Source: Mangrovicoccus sp049603835
Lineage (GTDB): Bacteria; Pseudomonadota; Alphaproteobacteria; Rhodobacterales; Rhodobacteraceae
DNA: 64,000 nt
Direction: 5' to 3'
NCBI GenBank assembly: GCA_049603835.1
Contig: JBMYSZ010000002.1
Coordinates: 124,001 to 188,000, forward strand
Each line of letters opens with the position of its first letter. Within the stretch, counting starts at the first letter, position 1. The notes beneath the pieces were generated by a model. The model saw only the letters and a program-made list of their open reading frames with translations, searched no databases and was not told where the DNA came from. This document shows, piece by piece, positions 60,188-64,000 of this stretch. The translations under genes and the position numbers were made by a program.

Positions 60188-61021
60188 ATGTCTGACACTA
60201 CTCCAGTTATCGAACTCCGCAATGTCGACAAGTCTTTCGGGCCGATCGATGTACTTCATGAAATTTCGCTGAAAGTCGGCGCGGGCGAGGTTCTGTGTCT
60301 CTTGGGCGATAACGGCGCGGGTAAGTCCACGCTGATCAAAACCCTCGCCGGGGTGCATGGCCCGACCCGTGGTCAGATCCTGGTGGATGGCGAAGAGGTT
60401 TCCTTTACCGGGCCGCGCGACGCGCAGGAACGCGGGATCGCAACCGTGCACCAATTTGGCGGCACCTATCCGCTGATGTCCGTGGGCCGGAACTTCTTTA
60501 TGGGGGTTGAGCCGACCAAAGGCTTTGGCCCGTTCAAAGTCTATGACCGCCAAAAAGCGAATAAGATCGCGGTGGAAGAAGTCCAGAAAATGGGCATCAC
60601 CCGCATCACCGATGGGGATCGTCTGGTCGGCGGTCTGTCAGGCGGGGAGCGTCAATCTCTGGCGATTGCGCGCGCGGTTTATTTCGGGGCGCGGGTTCTG
60701 ATCCTCGACGAGCCGACCGCGGCTTTGGGTGTAAAACAAGCGGCCCATGTTCTGCGTATCGTGAATGAAGCAAAGCGTCGTGGCTTGGCTGTGATCTTCA
60801 TTACCCACCAGGTGATGCATGCCATGGCAGTGGGTGACCATTTCGCCGTTCTGATCCGGGGCGCTATCGCCGCCGATTTCCGCGCTGGCGAAAAATCCCG
60901 CGAAGAGATCGCCGATCTCATGGCCGGTGGTGAAAGCATGGCGGATCTAGAGGCCAATATCGAAGGCTATATGGAAACCCATGATGGCCACCCGCCACAG
61001 CTGAACCAAGCTTCTGCCTAA
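60188..61021 (+). CDS. Sugar ABC transporter ATP-binding protein, single domain
   Basis: 277 residues with one nucleotide-binding domain: Walker A GDNGAGKST (40-48), signature LSGGERQSLAIARA, Walker B VLILDEPTAALGV and switch His in VIFITHQVMHAM. Most sugar transporters of this class use a 500-residue tandem ATPase; the single-domain form, as in fructose FrcA, must act as a homodimer. It is the only ATPase in the operon and so has to serve all three permeases. Confidence 0.9.
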   Translation: MSDTTPVIELRNVDKSFGPIDVLHEISLKVGAGEVLCLLGDNGAGKSTLIKTLAGVHGPTRGQILVDGEEVSFTGPRDAQERGIATVHQFGGTYPLMSVGRNFFMGVEPTKGFGPFKVYDRQKANKIAVEEVQKMGITRITDGDRLVGGLSGGERQSLAIARAVYFGARVLILDEPTAALGVKQAAHVLRIVNEAKRRGLAVIFITHQVMHAMAVGDHFAVLIRGAIAADFRAGEKSREEIADLMAGGESMADLEANIEGYMETHDGHPPQLNQASA

Positions 61022-61086
61022 TTCTGGCTGACTGACATCCTTCCTGGGCCTTTGCGGGCCTGGGGCTCTCTTCAGGGATTTTGCTC

Positions 61087-61869
61087 ATGTCTCACTCTTT
61101 CCAACTCGCGGCTTGTGCCGAAATGTTGTGGCTGGATAAACCCATTGATTGGCGTGCTGCACGCTTGCGTGAAATGGGGTTCGATGTTGGCCTGTGGTAT
61201 TGGCAGCCTCATGATCATGACAAGCTGATCGCGACAGGGGCGCAATTCACCATCGTCAATGGTTATCTGCGGGGCACGCTGGCCGATGATGAAGGCGCTG
61301 ATGAATTACTGGCAACGGCGCGGGAAACCGTGCATGGCTGCCGCCGTTTGGGGATCCAGCGGTTCAATCTGCATGGCACGGGGCTGAATGACAAAGGTCT
61401 GCCGGTCAAACCCTGCGAGGCGGTGACAGGTCAGATGTGGCTCAAGGCGCGGGATACGCTGTGCCGGATCGCGGAGATGGCCGAAGAGGAAGACGTGGTC
61501 TTCACTCTCGAAAACCTGAATCTGCCAGTGGATCATCCGGGCACGCCTTTTGCCAAGGCCGAGGATACGATTGCTCTGGTCTCGTCGGTGGATAGCCCGC
61601 GGCTGAAGCTAAATCTCGACCTCTACCACGCGCAAATCGGCGAAGGAAACCTGACCGAAACTTGCCGCAAAGCTCTGCCTTGGATTGGTGAAATTCAAGT
61701 GGCGGATGTGCCGGGACGCTGTGAGCCCGGCAGTGGTGAGGTGAATTTCGCAGGTGTCGCCAAGGGACTTGCCGCTATGGGCTATGACGGCCCGGTCGCC
61801 ATGGAGGCCTGGGCCTCAGGTGATGCGGAGGCGGCTTTGGAAGCCTTCCGCACTGCCTTTACACTCTGA
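61087..61869 (+). CDS. Hydroxypyruvate isomerase-like TIM barrel protein
   Basis: 260 residues of the Hyi/OtnI family: AACAEMLWLDKPIDWRAARLREMGFD, FTLENLNLPVDHPGTPF with the catalytic Glu, NLDLYHAQIGEGNLTE with the metal-binding Asp and His, and IQVADVPGRCEPGSGEVNF. The ATG at 61087 has CAGGGA upstream. Known members isomerise hydroxypyruvate and tartronate semialdehyde, or 2- and 3-oxotetronates. It sits behind the sugar ABC genes and before another isomerase, so it probably acts on an intermediate of the imported sugar. Confidence 0.85.
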   Translation: MSHSFQLAACAEMLWLDKPIDWRAARLREMGFDVGLWYWQPHDHDKLIATGAQFTIVNGYLRGTLADDEGADELLATARETVHGCRRLGIQRFNLHGTGLNDKGLPVKPCEAVTGQMWLKARDTLCRIAEMAEEEDVVFTLENLNLPVDHPGTPFAKAEDTIALVSSVDSPRLKLNLDLYHAQIGEGNLTETCRKALPWIGEIQVADVPGRCEPGSGEVNFAGVAKGLAAMGYDGPVAMEAWASGDAEAALEAFRTAFTL

Positions 61870-61900
61870 ATAAACAATAAAATTTGGGAGGACTCCTGCC

Positions 61901-62806
61901 ATGAAAATCGCACTTGATCCCTATATGCATCGCCATTTGTCGCTGGAAGAGCTGCCTTCCAAGGTCAAAGAACTGGGCTATGATTGGATCGAACTCAGCC
62001 CGCGCGGTGACTTCCTTGAATGGTTCAAGGCCCCGCGTGTTTTCCCTGATCGCCTGAAAAGCTTTAAGAAAGCTCTGCGCGATGCGGATGTGGGGATTGC
62101 AACTTTGCTGCCCATGTATCGCTGGGCCTCTAATGATGAGGATGAGCGCAAGGCGGCGGTCAAACATTGGAAACGCGCCATCGAGATCGCGGTCGAAATG
62201 GAAGTCGACACGATGAATTCGGAATTTGGCCGTGGTCCGCATCCGGATAAGGGCACCTGTTATTGCTGCCATACCGGGTCGATGATCGAGGCCTGCGAAG
62301 ATGCTTGGTGGCGCTCCATGGAAGAGCTGGTGCCGGTCTTTGAACGCGAAGGCATCAATCTGCATATCGAACCGCATCCAGAAGACTGGGTCGAAACGCT
62401 GCAGCCTTCGGTGGATCTGATCCGCACCGTCAACAGCCCGCGGGTGAAATTCCTTTATTGCACGCCGCATACTTTCTATTTCGGCGATGACACTGTGGCG
62501 ATGCTGCGGGAATGCGCTGACGTGCTGGCCCATGTGCATATTGCGGATACCTTCAACCACAAAGGCAGCTCAGGCCTACGCTATATCCTCAACCCTCCGG
62601 GGACAGAGGCGCGGGTGCACCAGCATCTGAATATCGGGCAGGGCGAAGTGCCTTGGGATGATTTCTACGCCACTCTGGCCGAGATCGGTTTTGACGGCAT
62701 CATGACCGCTTGCGTCTTTGCCTGGGAAGAAAAAGCCGACGAGTCCGGCATCTTTATGCGCCAAGAAATGCAACGTCTTTGCGATAAATACGGGGTCGGC
62801 AAATGA
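61901..62806 (+). CDS. Sugar phosphate isomerase/epimerase family TIM barrel protein
   Basis: 301 residues of the AP-endonuclease-2-like family that includes IolE, IolI and D-tagatose 3-epimerase. Candidate metal ligands: Glu in INLHIEPHPEDWVET, His in CTPHTFYFGDD, and His in HVHIADTFNH. A cluster of Cys and His (GTCYCCHTGS, about 117-126) is unusual. GGGAGGACT precedes the ATG. It overlaps the next oxidoreductase by four bases (ATGA), suggesting consecutive steps. A keto-sugar or keto-inositol epimerase or dehydratase role fits. Confidence 0.85.
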   Translation: MKIALDPYMHRHLSLEELPSKVKELGYDWIELSPRGDFLEWFKAPRVFPDRLKSFKKALRDADVGIATLLPMYRWASNDEDERKAAVKHWKRAIEIAVEMEVDTMNSEFGRGPHPDKGTCYCCHTGSMIEACEDAWWRSMEELVPVFEREGINLHIEPHPEDWVETLQPSVDLIRTVNSPRVKFLYCTPHTFYFGDDTVAMLRECADVLAHVHIADTFNHKGSSGLRYILNPPGTEARVHQHLNIGQGEVPWDDFYATLAEIGFDGIMTACVFAWEEKADESGIFMRQEMQRLCDKYGVGK

Positions 62807-63828
62807 CTTTGAAAATCGGTGTTATCGGCACGGGTATGATCGGCCAAGATCATATCCGTCGCCTGACCCAGGTTCTGTCCGGGGTCCAAGTTGTGGGCGT
62901 CAATGATATCGACGCAACTCGCGCTGCCTCTGCTGCGCCCGAAGGGGCCGAGGTGTTTGACACGCCTCAGGCTTTGATCCGCTCGGAAAATGTGGATGCC
63001 GTCCTGATCTGTTCTTGGGGACCTGCCCATGAAGAGCAGTTGTTGGAGTGTATCGCCGCAGGCAAGCCGGTCTTTTGCGAAAAGCCTATGGTGACCTCTG
63101 AGGCTGCGGCTTTGCGGGTGATCGAAGCCGAAACCAATTATGGTAGCCGTTTGGTGCAGGTGGGCTTCATGCGCCGCTTTGATGCGGATTATCGCCGCCT
63201 GAAAGCTGTGATTGATGGCGGCACTTTGGGCGTGCCTTTGATGTATCACTCTGTCCATCGCAATGCGTCGGTGCCGCCGGGGCTTTATACATCGGAAATG
63301 CCGCTGAATGACACGCTGGTGCATGATGCGGATATTTCTCGCTGGCTTTTGAACGATGAAATCGCTGGGGTAGAGGTGCGTTTGCCGCGTCGCTCCACCC
63401 AAGGCGGCGAGCTGCGCGATCCGCATATTGTGCTGCTGCATATGGCGAGCGGCGCGATTGTCGATGTAGAGATCTCGGTCAATATCGCTTACGGGTATGA
63501 TATCCGGGGCGAAGTGAGCTGTGAAAAAGGCGTCGCAAGCTTGCCCAATCGTCCGGCCACGGTGATTTCCGACCAGTTCGGCATTCGCCAGGCGATCCCC
63601 GAAGATTGGCGCGAACGCTTTATCGAGGCCTATGACCAAGAATTCCGGGAATGGATTGCTGCTGCGGCGCAAGGCACCGCAACCGGTCCTTCGGCTTGGG
63701 ACGGCTATGCCTCCACTCTGACGGCTGACGCGGCGCTGCGTGCTGTAGAGAGCGGCAGCTTTGAGGCCATCAAAATGATCGACAAACCCGCCCTTTACGA
63801 CGCGGCCCCCGCATTGGCCGCTGAATAA
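62803..63828 (+). CDS. Gfo/Idh/MocA oxidoreductase, inositol 2-dehydrogenase-like
   Basis: 341 residues. The N-terminal Rossmann motif is GVIGTGMIGQDHIRRL. The family's EKP motif (FCEKPMVTSE) carries the catalytic Lys. GFMRRFDADYRRLK and TLVHDADISRWLL are typical of the IolG branch, the latter with the catalytic Asp/His. It would oxidise a secondary hydroxyl of an inositol or sugar with NAD. It overlaps the upstream isomerase gene and lies 29 bases before another family member. Confidence 0.88.
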   Translation: MTLKIGVIGTGMIGQDHIRRLTQVLSGVQVVGVNDIDATRAASAAPEGAEVFDTPQALIRSENVDAVLICSWGPAHEEQLLECIAAGKPVFCEKPMVTSEAAALRVIEAETNYGSRLVQVGFMRRFDADYRRLKAVIDGGTLGVPLMYHSVHRNASVPPGLYTSEMPLNDTLVHDADISRWLLNDEIAGVEVRLPRRSTQGGELRDPHIVLLHMASGAIVDVEISVNIAYGYDIRGEVSCEKGVASLPNRPATVISDQFGIRQAIPEDWRERFIEAYDQEFREWIAAAAQGTATGPSAWDGYASTLTADAALRAVESGSFEAIKMIDKPALYDAAPALAAE

Positions 63829-63857
63829 AAAGCGTTATTTCCAAGAAAGTTACGACG

Positions 63858-64000
63858 ATGATCAATGGTGAAAAAAAGATCGCCCGCCCCTTGCGGTGGG
63901 GTATGGTCGGCGGTGGGCGCACCGGACAAGTGGGGTATAAACACCGCACCGGCGCGCTGCGTGATGGCACCTATCAATTGGTGGCTGGGGCCTTCGATCT
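63858..64000 (+). CDS. Gfo/Idh/MocA oxidoreductase, N-terminal part (cut by window edge)
   Basis: The first 47 codons show a second Rossmann start, RWGMVGGGRTGQVGYKHRTGAL, typical for this family's branch with GGGxxxQxG. The rest is outside the window. Only weak ribosome-site text (AAGAAAG) precedes the ATG at 63858. Tandem oxidoreductases of this kind often act in sequence on one cyclic polyol or sugar. Confidence 0.8.
   Translation, partial: MINGEKKIARPLRWGMVGGGRTGQVGYKHRTGALRDGTYQLVAGAFD

Noticed and set aside
59239..60231. 330-codon minus-strand open frame opposite the third sugar permease
   Set aside because: Same complement effect; the plus-strand product is a clear RbsC-type permease.
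1..64000. tRNA or rRNA genes, CRISPR arrays, insertion sequences, integrases or conjugation genes
   Set aside because: None was recognised on reading both strands; with no search tool, small or decayed copies could have been missed.

Overview
The window is 64 kb of alphaproteobacterial DNA, most likely from a large repABC plasmid or chromid of a Rhodobacterales (Roseobacter-group) bacterium. The support is a complete repABC module with its antisense RNA and candidate parS palindromes (25.2-30.8 kb), a gene content typical of that group (TTT transporter, KdgD, L-arabonate pathway, DUF1537 kinase), and densely packed GC-rich operons. The taxonomic call is an inference. I saw no rRNA, tRNA, CRISPR array or transposase.

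Layout. (1) 1-9.3 kb, minus strand: an operon for an oligopeptide/nickel-type ABC transporter (binding protein, two permeases, fused ATPase), two D-2-hydroxyacid dehydrogenases, a DUF475/TerC-like membrane protein, 5-dehydro-4-deoxyglucarate dehydratase (kdgD) and a GntR regulator cut by the left edge. (2) 9.5-11.6 kb: a DMT exporter divergent from a LysR regulator. (3) 11.6-20.9 kb: an L-arabonate-type pathway (IlvD-type dehydratase, DHDPS-fold dehydratase, 2-oxoglutarate-semialdehyde dehydrogenase, RraA-like protein) divergent from a TctCBA tripartite transporter and a LacI regulator. Two identical LacI-type operators lie in the shared control region. (4) 20.9-25.2 kb: PdxA2-like dehydrogenase and a DHDPS-family enzyme divergent from an iron alcohol dehydrogenase and a DUF1537 acid-sugar kinase. 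(5) 25.2-28.7 kb: repC, ctRNA, repB, repA. (6) 29-35 kb: a Tat-type lipoprotein lytic transglycosylase, a PhnD-like binding protein with a hybrid histidine kinase, folP with a folB-folK fusion, and a globin. (7) 35.2-47.6 kb: one minus-strand chemosensory operon: soluble receptor with two signalling tips, three-domain CheW, CheB, HEAT protein, CheR, CheY, CheA, STAS protein, CheY, and two coiled-coil proteins of unknown family. (8) 48.1-54.6 kb: DMT transporter, mannonate dehydratase uxuA, a UxuR-like GntR regulator, a GH31 glycosidase and a LacI regulator. (9) 54.8-64 kb: a sugar ABC transporter with two binding proteins, three permeases and one ATPase, followed by two TIM-barrel isomerases and two Gfo/Idh/MocA oxidoreductases (the last cut by the right edge).

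How it fits together. The replicon looks like a sugar-acid and sugar-alcohol catabolic plasmid. KdgD and the arabonate branch both end in 2-oxoglutarate semialdehyde, and one dehydrogenase (12286-13812) could drain both into the TCA cycle. Four binding-protein genes are each followed by a roughly 10-bp hairpin before the membrane subunits, which suggests mRNA-level control of subunit ratio.

The most novel element is the chemosensory operon. It has no recognisable CheZ, CheC, CheX or CheD. Its two unassigned coiled-coil proteins share a DxxxQ-x-x-E motif like the CheZ catalytic motif and end in the same -ELF tail, which could be a CheY-docking peptide. They are candidates for an unrecognised CheY phosphatase pair.
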